Source of the DNA: Paenibacillus silvisoli
GTDB lineage: Bacteria > Bacillota > Bacilli > Paenibacillales > Paenibacillaceae
Assembly (NCBI RefSeq): GCF_030866765.1
Contig: NZ_CP133017.1
Coordinates: forward strand, 4,570,001-4,634,000
Direction of reading: 5' to 3'
Length of the DNA: 64,000 nt
Positions 25,949 through 34,600 of the stretch are shown in pieces. Position numbers and translations under genes: made by a program. The notes beneath the pieces were generated by a model, which had not been told where the DNA came from, made no database searches, and saw only the letters and a list, made by a program, of their open reading frames with translations. The stretch's first letter is position 1. Each line of letters begins with the position of its first letter.

Positions 25949-27499
25949 TCACTTCTTCCGAAAGGCCGACGGGGCGCTGCCGACATATTTGCGGAATTTG
26001 CTATGAAAATAGTCGACGTTGGAGTATCCGACCAGCTCCGCGACCTGATAGACCTTCATTCCTTGACCGAGCAGCTCCTTGGCCTTCTCGACCCGCACTT
26101 TATCGACGTAGGTGTTGAAATATTCGCCCGTGACGCTCTTGAACAGCTTGCCGAGATAGGCGCTGTTATAGTTGAACACATCGGCCAGCGACTCCAGCTT
26201 CAAATTTTCCGCATAGTTCCGCTGAATGAGATCGAGCATTTTTTTGATCTGCTTGTCAGTCCCCGCGCAAACCTCGACAGGCTTCAAGCCGCCGACAAAA
26301 TCAATCACGTGCCGCTCCAGCGCCGCGTAGCTCACAGCCTGATGGATCGCCAAAATACCGGCCGAAAGCTCCCCGCTTCTCGACTGCAGCTCCGGATCGC
26401 GCTGCGACAGCTTACTGATGACGCCGGTCACGATATGCGCCATCGCCGCCTTCAGCTCGCCTTCCGTGCTGCCGCGCTCCAGCAATCGTTTGCCGGCTGT
26501 GTTCACCAAGCTGGCGTACGACTCGGAATTGCCGATATCGAGGGCGAGATACAGCTTCTCGGCCGTCTCGTCGCAGTCGGCTAAATAGTCGTGTCCTTCC
26601 GATTCGATCTGTGGCGTACGTGAACCGAGCGGCGCAATCGGCATGCTGCTCGCAGTCAGCAGCTCGCCTTCCCCATAGAAAAAACGCTGCTCCAGCAGCA
26701 TGGCGGCTTCCTCGAAGGAGCTCCGAATCTCGCTCGGATGCTTCGCCGCCGATCCGGCCGCGGCCGTCGCCTCGACATCGCCTCCGTCGCTCAGCTCTTG
26801 AAGCGATTTTTGCAGGCATTTGCGAACCGGCTCCAGCTTCGGATTGTCGTTGAACAGCAGACCGGCGTACGACTCGAACATAAACACGACGCCTTTGCCG
26901 GTTTCTTCATATTGACGGACGAGCTGATTGCGCAGCGCAGGAAGCTGGCTGGAGCCGCCGTTCGGCTTGAAAAGCACGATGGAATAGGTATCCCAAAGCA
27001 GATCGGCGCGAGCCATCGATTCCTTTTCCGGCGCCTCGCTCTCCTGTGACAGGAGCGCCTGTATGACCCGCTCGCGATTCAGCTGCTCGGTCAGGCTGTT
27101 TTTCTTCCTTGCCTCCGACTCGGTGTCCAGCGTTTCGCAGAGCTTCTTCAAATAGTCGACAAGCTCGTCCTCGTCGACCGGCTTCAGCAGATAGCCATCC
27201 GTACTGAGGGCGATCGCTTTTTTCGCGTATTCAAAATCCGCGTAGCCGCTCAAAATAAGCACGTGAACGGTTTGGCCGTCTTTGCGCAGCTGCTCGATCA
27301 GCTCCAGCCCGCTCATGCCCGGCATGCGGATATCGACGATCATGAGATCGGGCGCCAGCTGTTCGTATTTTCCGAGGGCATCCTTGCCGTTCGCGGCCGT
27401 GCCGACTACCTCAAAGCCAAGCTCCTCCCATTCAATCAGCGATTTCAAGCCTTCTCGAATCGTCGGTTCATCGTCCGTAATGAGCACTTTATATAACAT
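25949..27499 (-). CDS. YesN-type response regulator with AraC HTH
   Basis: This 516-residue regulator has a receiver domain (1-120) with acidic residues D9/D10, phospho-acceptor D56 in 'IVDIRMPGMSG', and K106. A long middle region of about 270 residues follows, then a C-terminal AraC double HTH ('LKLESLADVFNYNSAYLGKLF', 'VYQVAELVGYSNVDYFHSKF'). The histidine kinase gene overlaps its start by 11 bases, and GGAGG lies 11 bases before ATG 27499. Pairs of this kind activate neighbouring sugar importer genes in Bacillales. The likely target is the ABC importer directly downstream. Confidence 0.93.
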   Translation of the reverse strand: MLYKVLITDDEPTIREGLKSLIEWEELGFEVVGTAANGKDALGKYEQLAPDLMIVDIRMPGMSGLELIEQLRKDGQTVHVLILSGYADFEYAKKAIALSTDGYLLKPVDEDELVDYLKKLCETLDTESEARKKNSLTEQLNRERVIQALLSQESEAPEKESMARADLLWDTYSIVLFKPNGGSSQLPALRNQLVRQYEETGKGVVFMFESYAGLLFNDNPKLEPVRKCLQKSLQELSDGGDVEATAAAGSAAKHPSEIRSSFEEAAMLLEQRFFYGEGELLTASSMPIAPLGSRTPQIESEGHDYLADCDETAEKLYLALDIGNSESYASLVNTAGKRLLERGSTEGELKAAMAHIVTGVISKLSQRDPELQSRSGELSAGILAIHQAVSYAALERHVIDFVGGLKPVEVCAGTDKQIKKMLDLIQRNYAENLKLESLADVFNYNSAYLGKLFKSVTGEYFNTYVDKVRVEKAKELLGQGMKVYQVAELVGYSNVDYFHSKFRKYVGSAPSAFRKK

Positions 27500-29291
27500 G
27501 GGATGTGTCGCCTCCAATTGGAATCGTAAATTGCACCCTTGTGCCAATGCCTCGCTCGCTCCAAATCTCAAGACCGTAATCGGCGCCGTACAGCAGCTTC
27601 AGCCGCATATGCACATTGTGGAGTCCGATCCGGTTGCCTTCCCGCTCGCCGTCCTCTTGTTCCCGGAACGTGCGGTTAAGCTGCTCTAGCTTCTCGCGCG
27701 GCATGCCTTCTCCGTTGTCGATGACTTCCACGTGAATCATGTCCTCCCGCAGCTCCGCCTTGACGCGGACAAGGCCGCCTTCCTCGCGGTTCTCCAAGCC
27801 GTGAATGACGGCATTTTCGACGAGCGGCTGAATGATGAGCGGCAGAATCGGCTCTTTCTCGGCTGTCGGATCGATGAGCAGCTCATAGCTCAACCGATCC
27901 TCATAGCGGAACTTCTGGATATCCAGATAGCAGCGGACCATGTCGATTTCGTTGCGAAGCTGGACGGTCCCGTTGCCGGCTTCGAGGTTTTTGCGCATCA
28001 TTTTGCCAAGCAGCCGGACGACGTTGGAAATTTCCTTCTCCCCTTTCAGGTGCGCCTTCATGCGGATCGATTCGAGCGCGTTGAATAGGAAATGAGGGTT
28101 GATTTGGCTGGCCATCATTTTGAATTTAATCTCGTTTTGCCTGGATTGAATTTGCACCTTCTGGCGGTTCGATTCCTGCACCTCGTCGATCAATTCGTTG
28201 ATGCTGACGACCATCGCGTTGAATTGCCTGGACAGCTGGCCGATCTCGTCCTTGCCGTCGATTTCCAGCGCCGTGTCAAGGTTGCCGGTCGCCACCTTCG
28301 TAATCTGCTTGCTGAGGCGCAGCATCCGCTTGGACAGCAGCATGGAGAAGCCGTAGATGAGGCCAAACGCCACGACCAGGCTAATGGAAATAACGGTCAG
28401 CGCCAAAATAATGACCTCGTTCGCATCCTTGGTGATGCTGTCGATCGAGAAGACCGACACGATGCGGATTCCGTTCAGGCTGGATTCCGGGATGAGCGGC
28501 TCGATTTGAATTTGCGACGACTTGCCGCCGACGACGGCTTGGAAGATCCCGTTCTGCTGGTCGATGACGTTCGGATCGAACTGAATGTCCGCCAGCGTTT
28601 TGCCGACCCGGCCCGCGCGGTTGGCGGCGACGATGTTGTTGTCCTTGTCGACGAGCATCGTCTCGAACGTTTCCTGGTTCAGGATGGAGCTGAGCATCGA
28701 CCCGTTCACATTGATGACGAGCACGCCGGTGTTATGCTGATTCGGAAAATCGATTCTGCGGATCAAGCTTAAGTAATTTTTGCGATCGCGCTCATCCTCG
28801 ATGTAGTTCCAGGCAATCAGTCCGCTGCTGTTGATCGCGGTTTGGTACCAGTGGGACCGCACGATCGAGCCTGAAGGCTGGATGAATTCCCAGTTATTGA
28901 GCAGCGTTTTATTGTCGATGTAGAGCCGGATGTTGGAGATTTCATTGTAAAGACGGAGATACTCTTTAATATCCGGATACTCCTTGTAGGCTTTGACCAC
29001 GTCGTAGACCGTCTCGTATTGGCTGCCGGCAATGCCTTCGAGGCGGCTGTCATTGGACATGCGGTACGAAATGTCGTAAGAGACGTTGATCACTTCGGCG
29101 GTTCGCTTCTTCACCCGCTCGACGTTCGCCGCGGTCTGCTCCAGCGCGTTATCGAGCGACATTTGCCGCAGCTCGCTGGTCAAGAAAAGCCCGACCATCA
29201 GCACGGGCACGAACACGACGACGATACAGGATAAAATCAGCTTTGTTCTCAGCTTCAAGTCATTCATGCTGCGGATCATCCATCGAAACAT
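27489..29291 (-). CDS. YesM-type sensor histidine kinase
   Basis: This 600-residue kinase has membrane segment 1 near residues 15-35 ('TKLILSCIVVVFVPVLMVGLFL'), an extracellular sensor of about 250 residues, segment 2 ('VIILALTVISISLVVAFGLI'), a HAMP region, and a His_kinase domain with the phospho-acceptor in 'QINPHFLFNALESIRMKA'. The ATP-binding motifs 'IIQPLVENAVIHGLE' and 'VEVIDNGEGMPREK' follow. The sensor faces outside and probably detects an oligosaccharide or its binding protein. It is the first gene of the regulatory pair. A cre-like palindrome lies about 70 bases upstream. Confidence 0.94.
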   Translation of the reverse strand: MFRWMIRSMNDLKLRTKLILSCIVVVFVPVLMVGLFLTSELRQMSLDNALEQTAANVERVKKRTAEVINVSYDISYRMSNDSRLEGIAGSQYETVYDVVKAYKEYPDIKEYLRLYNEISNIRLYIDNKTLLNNWEFIQPSGSIVRSHWYQTAINSSGLIAWNYIEDERDRKNYLSLIRRIDFPNQHNTGVLVINVNGSMLSSILNQETFETMLVDKDNNIVAANRAGRVGKTLADIQFDPNVIDQQNGIFQAVVGGKSSQIQIEPLIPESSLNGIRIVSVFSIDSITKDANEVIILALTVISISLVVAFGLIYGFSMLLSKRMLRLSKQITKVATGNLDTALEIDGKDEIGQLSRQFNAMVVSINELIDEVQESNRQKVQIQSRQNEIKFKMMASQINPHFLFNALESIRMKAHLKGEKEISNVVRLLGKMMRKNLEAGNGTVQLRNEIDMVRCYLDIQKFRYEDRLSYELLIDPTAEKEPILPLIIQPLVENAVIHGLENREEGGLVRVKAELREDMIHVEVIDNGEGMPREKLEQLNRTFREQEDGEREGNRIGLHNVHMRLKLLYGADYGLEIWSERGIGTRVQFTIPIGGDTSHVI

Positions 29292-29357
29292 AGCTGGGCT
29301 GTCCTCCTCGTAAGCGGATACATATATTAGCGTTCGTTAAAATTCAAATACAAATTG

Positions 29358-29371
29358 TGGAAGCGCTTGCA
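29358..29371. promoter_or_regulatory. Candidate cre (CcpA) site before the YesMN genes
   Basis: TGGAAGCGCTTGCA fits the relaxed cre pattern TGNAANCGNTTNCA on both strands, with an AAGCGCTT core, and lies about 70 bases upstream of the kinase start. The rest of the 250-base gap shows nothing clear. Confidence 0.5.
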
Positions 29372-29542
29372 AGCCGAGATGTTTAGGGATGAAGCGGTGG
29401 CGCGCTGCAAACGGTTCCTCCATTCTATCTCATTTCAAACGAAAAAGAACAGGCAGTATTTTCTAGTTTTTCATGTGAAAATTAGTGATTTTTTGTAGAG
29501 GGTTGACAAGTGGCGGGGGATGTGCAAATTCCTCTCCAATAA

Positions 29543-29581
29543 TAAAAGAGCAAGCTGCACCCGAAGGTACCGCTTGCTCTT
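29543..29581 (-). terminator. Intrinsic terminator after the alarmone synthetase gene
   Basis: On the minus strand AAGAGCAAGC and GCTTGCTCTT pair perfectly around a 16-base loop and are followed by TTATT. Confidence 0.85.
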
Positions 29582-29591
29582 CTATACGCAC

Positions 29592-30275
29592 TTACTTCAA
29601 CGTTACTGGCGCAGGGGGCGACAGCGTCATCGCCGACGCTTTCGGCAGCGCCGTCGATTCGCTGTACCGCTGCACTTCTTCTTTCAAACCGAGCATGCGC
29701 TGATCGAGCGCCCCGATCATATCGGCCGTCTCCTTCAGCTGTTCGCGGATGGATTCCGGCATATCCTCATGGAATTGATAGTAGATTTTGTGCTCCAGAC
29801 TCGCCCAGAAATCCATCGCGATCGTCCGCAATTGAATCTCGACCTTCACATGCTCGATCCGTTCCGAGAGGAATATCGGGATTTCAATAATCAGATGCAT
29901 GCTCTGGTAACCGTTCGGCTTCGGCGATTTTATGTAATCCTTCACTTCCAGCACCTTCACGTCGCCCTGCCTGCGAATCATCTCGTAGACCCGGTACACA
30001 TCCGTCGTAAACGAGCAAATGACGCGCACGCCCGCGATGTCGCGAATATGCAAGGCCGCATTCTCTTTGGAGACCTCCAGCCCTTTGCGCTGCAGCTTCT
30101 CGACGATGCTCTCCGGCGATTTGATCCGCGTTTTCACATGCTCGATCGGATTGTAATGCTGGATAAATTGAAGCTCTTCGTTTAGAATCGTCAGCTTCGT
30201 GCTGATTTCGTCAAGGGCGAACTTGTAGCTCATCAGCATTTTCGCCCACTGCATGACCATTTCCTTGTCCATCAT
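29592..30275 (-). CDS. Small alarmone synthetase (RelQ/YjbM-like GTP pyrophosphokinase)
   Basis: This 227-residue protein is a single RelA/SpoT synthetase domain without HD hydrolase or TGS domains. Key stretches are 'IEHVKTRIKSPESIVEKLQRKG', 'IRDIAGVRVICSF' for nucleotide binding, 'VKDYIKSPKPNGYQSMHLII' and 'VEIQLRTIAMDFWASLEHK' with the catalytic Glu. It transfers pyrophosphate from ATP to GDP or GTP to make (p)ppGpp. GGAGTG lies about nine bases before ATG 30275; the start at 30299 has no site. A short C-terminal Ala/Pro-rich tail follows the domain. It stands between the YesMN genes and cls with its own terminator. Confidence 0.93.
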   Translation of the reverse strand: MMDKEMVMQWAKMLMSYKFALDEISTKLTILNEELQFIQHYNPIEHVKTRIKSPESIVEKLQRKGLEVSKENAALHIRDIAGVRVICSFTTDVYRVYEMIRRQGDVKVLEVKDYIKSPKPNGYQSMHLIIEIPIFLSERIEHVKVEIQLRTIAMDFWASLEHKIYYQFHEDMPESIREQLKETADMIGALDQRMLGLKEEVQRYSESTALPKASAMTLSPPAPVTLK

Positions 30276-30310
30276 GGTTGCATCCACTCCTGTTATCATA
30301 GCTGATCGGT

Positions 30311-31759
30311 CTACAGAATCGGCGATAGCAAACGCACGCAGGATTCCTTAAACCGCTGAAACGTCGAACGTTTCTTATATACGTCATAGGTCAGTTCCGT
30401 GCTGTCGGCCATATCCGCTTCAAAAATCCGCTTCAGCTCCGCAGCCGTTGCCGTATCGTACAAAATCGCATTCACTTCAAAATTCAGCTTAAAGCTCCGA
30501 ATATCGACGTTCGCCGTGCCGACAGAGGCGACATGCCCGTCAACCACGATCGTTTTCGCATGCAGAAAACCTTTCTCGTACAGGTAGCACCTCATCCCCT
30601 CGCTGAGCAAATCGCCCAAGTAGGAGTACGACGCCAAGTAGACCATTTTGTGATCCGGCCGGCTTGGAATCATCATGCGCACGTCGATTCCGGAGAGCAC
30701 GGCCATTTTCAGCGCGGTAAGCAGGCTCTCGTCCGGGATAAAATAAGGCGTTTGGATATAGATCGTTTCCTTCGCCGAATTGATCATTTTGATATACGCG
30801 TTCTTAATCTGCTCCAGCGTCTGATCCGGGCCGCTGGATACGATTTGAATGCCTGCGTTCCCCATGCCCGCGCTCGGCGGAAAAAGCCCCAGCACATCGC
30901 GCGTAATCGGCTTGGCTGCCGCCATGTTCCAGTCGAACATGAAGTGCGCCTGCATTTGGAGCACCGCATGGCCGGTAATGCGCAGGTGCGAGTCGCGCCA
31001 GCTGCCGAAACGTTTGTCCGCTCCCAGGTACTCGTCCCCGACGTTGAAGCCGCCGATGTAGCCGATTTGCCCGTCAAGGATGACGAGCTTCCGGTGATTG
31101 CGGTAATTGACGCGAATGTTGAGGTAAGGGATTTTCGACGGGAAGAAGTAGGCGACTTCTCCCCCGGCCTCCCGCAGCCGGTCGAAAAAATGCCGCGGCA
31201 GCGCCGAGCACCCGATGTCGTCCACCAGGAATCGCACCTTGACGCCTTGTCTCGCTTTTTCGGAGAGCGCATCGACCAGCCGATTGCCGAGGGCGTCATT
31301 TTGCACGATGTAGTACATGAGGTGGATGTGGTTGCTCGCCCGCTCGACATCCGCGAACAGCGCGCCGAATTTGGCATTGCCGTCGGTGTAAATCTCCACC
31401 TTGTTGTTTTGCGTGTACAGCGCGAAGCCGCTGGTCAGATTCATGTAGATCAGATCCGCGTAATTGGCCGCCGCAGGATCATTAAACACAATCTGGTTGT
31501 CGCGAAACTCCTGCCGCTGCCGCTCGATTAAAGCGGTTATCGTTTCTTTTGTCCGTTTATTCAGCTTGTAAATTTTCTTCTTGCTCAGGTTCTGGCCGAG
31601 GATCAAATAGACCACGAACCCGACCGCGGGCAGAAAGAGCAGCACCATCAGCCACGCCCACGTGACGCCGACATTTCGCCGTTCCATGAATATGACCGCA
31701 ATCGCGAGCGGGATGTTGACCACCATAAGAAACGTAAATAAGTTGTTATACAAGAGCAT
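30311..31759 (-). CDS. cls: Cardiolipin synthase (phospholipase D superfamily)
   Basis: This 482-residue protein has two N-terminal membrane segments and two HKD motifs: H-x-K-x4-D in 'NHRKLVILDGQIGYIGG' and in 'HAKTIVVDGHVASVGTAN'. It joins two phosphatidylglycerols to make cardiolipin at the membrane. Two close ATGs, 31765 and 31759, are possible; the second has AGAGG seven bases upstream. The open frame upstream of these runs through the tandem repeats and is not real. It ends 35 bases before the alarmone synthetase gene and may be co-transcribed with it. Confidence 0.94.
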   Translation of the reverse strand: MLLYNNLFTFLMVVNIPLAIAVIFMERRNVGVTWAWLMVLLFLPAVGFVVYLILGQNLSKKKIYKLNKRTKETITALIERQRQEFRDNQIVFNDPAAANYADLIYMNLTSGFALYTQNNKVEIYTDGNAKFGALFADVERASNHIHLMYYIVQNDALGNRLVDALSEKARQGVKVRFLVDDIGCSALPRHFFDRLREAGGEVAYFFPSKIPYLNIRVNYRNHRKLVILDGQIGYIGGFNVGDEYLGADKRFGSWRDSHLRITGHAVLQMQAHFMFDWNMAAAKPITRDVLGLFPPSAGMGNAGIQIVSSGPDQTLEQIKNAYIKMINSAKETIYIQTPYFIPDESLLTALKMAVLSGIDVRMMIPSRPDHKMVYLASYSYLGDLLSEGMRCYLYEKGFLHAKTIVVDGHVASVGTANVDIRSFKLNFEVNAILYDTATAAELKRIFEADMADSTELTYDVYKKRSTFQRFKESCVRLLSPIL

Positions 31760-31879
31760 CGGCATGCCTCTCCTCGAAAGCTGGCGCCACAAAATTGCGT
31801 TCACTACCCAGTATAAACCATTTTTGCCGCAGGGCCAAAAATGGGGGGAAGGGGTGCCCCCTTCGCCGTATTGCCGCCC

Positions 31880-32367
31880 ATGTACGGTAACTGTTACCTC
31901 TCTTGGTGCCACTTTCGCCGGATTGCCGCCCATGTACGGTAACTGTTACCTCTCTTGGTGCCACTTTCGCCGGATTACCGCGCATGTGCGGTAACTGTTA
32001 CCTCTCTTGGTGCCCCTTTCGCCGGTTTACTACTCATGTACGGTAACTGTTACCTCTCTTGGTGCCCCTTTCGCCGGATTACCGCCCATGTACGGTAACT
32101 GTTACCTCTCTTGGTTCCCTTTCGCCGGATTACCGCTCATGTGCGGTAACTGTTACCTCTCTTGGTGCCCCTTTCGCCGAATTACCGCCCATGTACGGTA
32201 ACTGTTACCTCTCTTGGTGCCACTTTCACCGAATTACCGCCCATGTACGGTAACTGTTACCTCTCTTGGTGCCCCTTTCGCCGGATTACCGCTCATGTGC
32301 GGTAACTGTTACCTCTCTTGGTGCCTCTTTCGCCAATTTGCCGCCCATGTACGGTAACTGTTACCTT
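31880..32367. repeat. 52-bp tandem array with a GGTAAC-T-GTTACC dyad in each unit
   Basis: Ten copies of the perfect palindrome GGTAACTGTTACC start at 31886, 31938, 31990, 32042, 32094, 32145, 32197, 32249, 32301 and 32353: 52 bases apart, once 51. Between them lie similar but varied stretches such as TCTCTTGGTGCCCCTTTCGC. The dyad is unchanged in all ten copies while the connecting bases vary. The last copy ends five bases before the stop codon of the minus-strand gene at 32371; the first lies about 120 bases upstream of cls. No unique spacers, so not CRISPR. Confidence 0.95.
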
Positions 32368-32370
32368 ACT

Positions 32371-33072
32371 TCAAGCTTTGCTCGATCTCGAGCTTCGTTG
32401 GGAAGTAGGATCCCAATTGGAAGATGCAAGTCTATACCGCATTATCCTCCCTGTCGATGAAATCTCCGTTTTCAACAAGCCTTTCTCCACCAATTTTTTT
32501 AAATGTTTGATTGCGGTTTTAGTATTTAACCCCAGCTTCTCCGCAGCAATCGTCGGAGTAACCTCCCCCCAAATCTCCTGCATCACATGCAGCAGCGCCC
32601 GCTCGTAGACGTCCAAGCTCAGCTCGGCGGCGTGGCGGGTGATGCCGCCCCATTTGGCCAGCCCCATGAGCAGCGTTTGCTGGCAGCGGCGCGGTTTTTC
32701 CGTGATGTCATCGAAGGAGAAGCGCAGCAGGTGCCAGCCGTCGATGAGCAGATGGTTTTGGCGCCGCAGGTTATCGGCGAACCGCCATCTGTTGACATCG
32801 CGCGCATGCGGGCCGAAGCCATCGGCTTCCAGCGCAAGCCGGTACGGCAGCGGCGGCAGGTAGGCAAGGTCGACGAAGCGCGTCCCTCCCTGCAGATCCT
32901 GCAGCTCATACTCCGGATGCAGATGCTCCAAGCTGCCAACTACCGGCCACCATATTTGCTCCACCAGCGCTTTTTCCGCCGGCCCATGCTCCATCAGCTT
33001 CCGTCGGCGCTCCTCGCTGCCGCATTCCATCGCCTGCTCCATCATCCGCTGATATGCTTGTTCAAACGCCAT
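32371..33072 (-). CDS. DUF559-like (Vsr/PD-(D/E)xK-type) nuclease-fold protein with C-terminal HTH
   Basis: This 233-residue protein has a central region like the DUF559/very-short-patch-repair endonuclease fold: D68 in 'FVDLAYL', then E82-x-D84 in 'ALEADGFGPHA', 'NRWRFADNLRRQNHL' and 'GWHLLRFSF'. The order D...E-x-D...R...GW-x-LRF is that of the family; the lysine usually present in classic nucleases is not obvious. A winged-helix-like region follows (about 160-220, 'TPTIAAEKLGLNTKTAIKHLKKLVEKGLL'). It may cut or bind DNA; no methylase or other restriction gene is near. I chose ATG 33072 with GGTGG upstream; ATG 33084 is possible. A 52-bp repeat array begins at its stop codon. Confidence 0.6.
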   Translation of the reverse strand: MAFEQAYQRMMEQAMECGSEERRRKLMEHGPAEKALVEQIWWPVVGSLEHLHPEYELQDLQGGTRFVDLAYLPPLPYRLALEADGFGPHARDVNRWRFADNLRRQNHLLIDGWHLLRFSFDDITEKPRRCQQTLLMGLAKWGGITRHAAELSLDVYERALLHVMQEIWGEVTPTIAAEKLGLNTKTAIKHLKKLVEKGLLKTEISSTGRIMRYRLASSNWDPTSQRSSRSSKA

Positions 33073-33090
33073 CGCGACCACCATCTCCCT

Positions 33091-33143
33091 AATAAATAAA
33101 ATAGGCTGCCCGCTCGAACGCCATGTTCGAGTACGGACAGCCT
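33091..33143 (-). terminator. Terminator after the DUF2277 gene
   Basis: On the minus strand AGGCTG...CGAAC pairs with GTTCG...CAGCCT with internal bulges and is followed by ATTTTATTTATT. Confidence 0.7.
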
Positions 33144-33162
33144 GTGCTTCAGGACACCATAT

Positions 33163-33447
33163 TTAGATTTTCGTGCCCGCCCCGCCAAAACGTTTGATCG
33201 ACCGAATCTTCGCGCGTTCGATCTCGATCTGGCGATTGCGCGGTTCAGCGTTCGTGACGAGCGAATCGAGCAGCTTTTGGGCGACCGCGGCAACCTCCTC
33301 GATGGCGATGTTGAACGCGGCCTCGTTCGCTTTGGACGGCGTGTTGAAACCGGACAGCTTGCGGACAAATTGCAGCGCGGCAGCGTGGACTTCTTCCTCG
33401 CTGGCAGGCGGGTCGAAGTTAAACAGCGTCTTTATGTTTCGGCACAT
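33163..33447 (-). CDS. DUF2277 family protein
   Basis: This 94-residue protein starts 'MCRNIKTLFNFDPPASEEEV' and continues 'AALQFVRKLSGFNTPSKANE', the pattern of the DUF2277 family found in many bacteria. Function is unknown; members are small, soluble and mostly helical. AAGGAGC lies nine bases before the ATG at 33447, and the Met-Cys-Arg-Asn start is conserved, which rules out the longer frame to 33474. It has its own terminator. Confidence 0.88.
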   Translation of the reverse strand: MCRNIKTLFNFDPPASEEEVHAAALQFVRKLSGFNTPSKANEAAFNIAIEEVAAVAQKLLDSLVTNAEPRNRQIEIERAKIRSIKRFGGAGTKI

Positions 33448-33618
33448 GAATTTCGAGCTCCTTTGCAATGGCATAGTCTATTCGCTATTAATTACCATCT
33501 TACTACACACCATCCCCGTCCACCAGCCGCATTCTCCGCACATGTACCGATTCGCCGCCAGCTGAATAAAGTGGAGAATCTGAGTTTACTCACCCTCCAG
33601 GAGGTCCGACCGCCGAAC

Positions 33619-34518
33619 ATGATACCTGTTTACCCGTATTACGCCAAGAAAACCATTTGCAAAGAAGAGCCGATCGCATTTCCGCCGCAGCATCAGCCGG
33701 TTCAACCGGGACTTGAATACGAGATGGTGCCCCGCCCGATCTTCGAAAATCCTTCCTATAAAGGGAGCTGCAAGCTCCAGGACAAAGTCGCCCTCATCAC
33801 CGGCGGCGACAGCGGCATCGGCCGCGCGGTAGCCATCGCCTTCGCCAAAGAAGGCGCGGACATCGCGATCGCTTACCTATATGAGCACCGCGACGCGGCC
33901 GAAACGCAACAGCGCATCGAGCAGCTCGGCAGACGCTGCCTGCTGATCCCCGGCGATTTAAGAGCGGAGCAGCACTGCCACGATGTCGTCAACAAGACGA
34001 TGCGCATCTTCGGCAAACTCGACACCCTCGTCCTCAACCAAGGCGTCCAGTTCCCGCAAACGAGCCTCATCCACATCACCGCCGAGCAGCTTCATAATAC
34101 GTACCGCACGAACATCTACCCGATGTTCTACTTGACGAGAGCGGCGCTCCCTTGCTTGAAGCCGGGCAGTACGATCGTTAACACCGCATCAATAACAGCC
34201 TATCAAGGCGCACCGCTCCTAATCGACTACTCCTCGACAAAAGGGGCCGTCGTTTCGTTCACGCGATCCCTGTCCCTCTCCTTGGTCCACTGCGGCATCC
34301 GGGTAAACGCGGTTGCGCCAGGCCCGATCTGGACCCCGCTCACCGTATCGAGCTATCCGGCCGACTACGTCTCCCGCTTCGGCACCGATACGCCGATGAA
34401 GCGCGCCGGTCAGCCGTTCGAGCTTGCTCCCGCCTATGTTTATCTGGCCTCCGACGATTCCAGCTACGTCACCGGCGAGGTCATTCACGTCAACGGCGGC
34501 GCAATGGTCACCACCTAA
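33619..34518 (+). CDS. Short-chain dehydrogenase/reductase (YhdF/YghA-like)
   Basis: This 299-residue SDR has a roughly 50-residue N-terminal extension ('PQHQPVQPGLEYEMVPRP') typical of the YghA/general-stress-protein-39 group. The NAD(P)-binding motif 'TGGDSGIGRA' (61-70), the 'VNTASITAY' strand and the catalytic Y-x3-K in 'DYSSTKGA' follow. The C-terminal 'YVTGEVIHVNGG' is standard. Members reduce aldehydes or ketones, often under stress; the substrate here is unknown. The ATG at 33619 has AGGAGG 13 or so bases upstream, a little far. It stands alone and ends at a strong terminator shared with the lut region. Confidence 0.9.
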   Translation: MIPVYPYYAKKTICKEEPIAFPPQHQPVQPGLEYEMVPRPIFENPSYKGSCKLQDKVALITGGDSGIGRAVAIAFAKEGADIAIAYLYEHRDAAETQQRIEQLGRRCLLIPGDLRAEQHCHDVVNKTMRIFGKLDTLVLNQGVQFPQTSLIHITAEQLHNTYRTNIYPMFYLTRAALPCLKPGSTIVNTASITAYQGAPLLIDYSSTKGAVVSFTRSLSLSLVHCGIRVNAVAPGPIWTPLTVSSYPADYVSRFGTDTPMKRAGQPFELAPAYVYLASDDSSYVTGEVIHVNGGAMVTT

Positions 34519-34548
34519 CAACCACCGGCCCGCCACCCGACTACAATT

Positions 34549-34591
34549 AAAGCCCGCCGCGATCCCAATAAAGAGATCGCGGCGGGCTTTT
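34549..34591. terminator. Strong bidirectional terminator
   Basis: A perfect 16-bp stem (AAAGCCCGCCGCGATC with GATCGCGGCGGGCTTT) separates the convergent SDR and FadR-type genes. Confidence 0.93.
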
Positions 34592-34600
34592 CAACGCACG

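Noticed and set aside
29503..29510. TTGACA-like -35 in the gap before the YesM gene
   Set aside because: It is on the plus strand, with no matching -10 and no plus-strand gene downstream.
31766..31933. N-terminal extension of cardiolipin synthase
   Set aside because: The extra residues are coded by the repeat units and lack a ribosome binding site; the family start is at 31759 or 31765.
31880..32367. CRISPR array
   Set aside because: Units are tandem copies including the connecting bases; there are no unique spacers and no cas genes.
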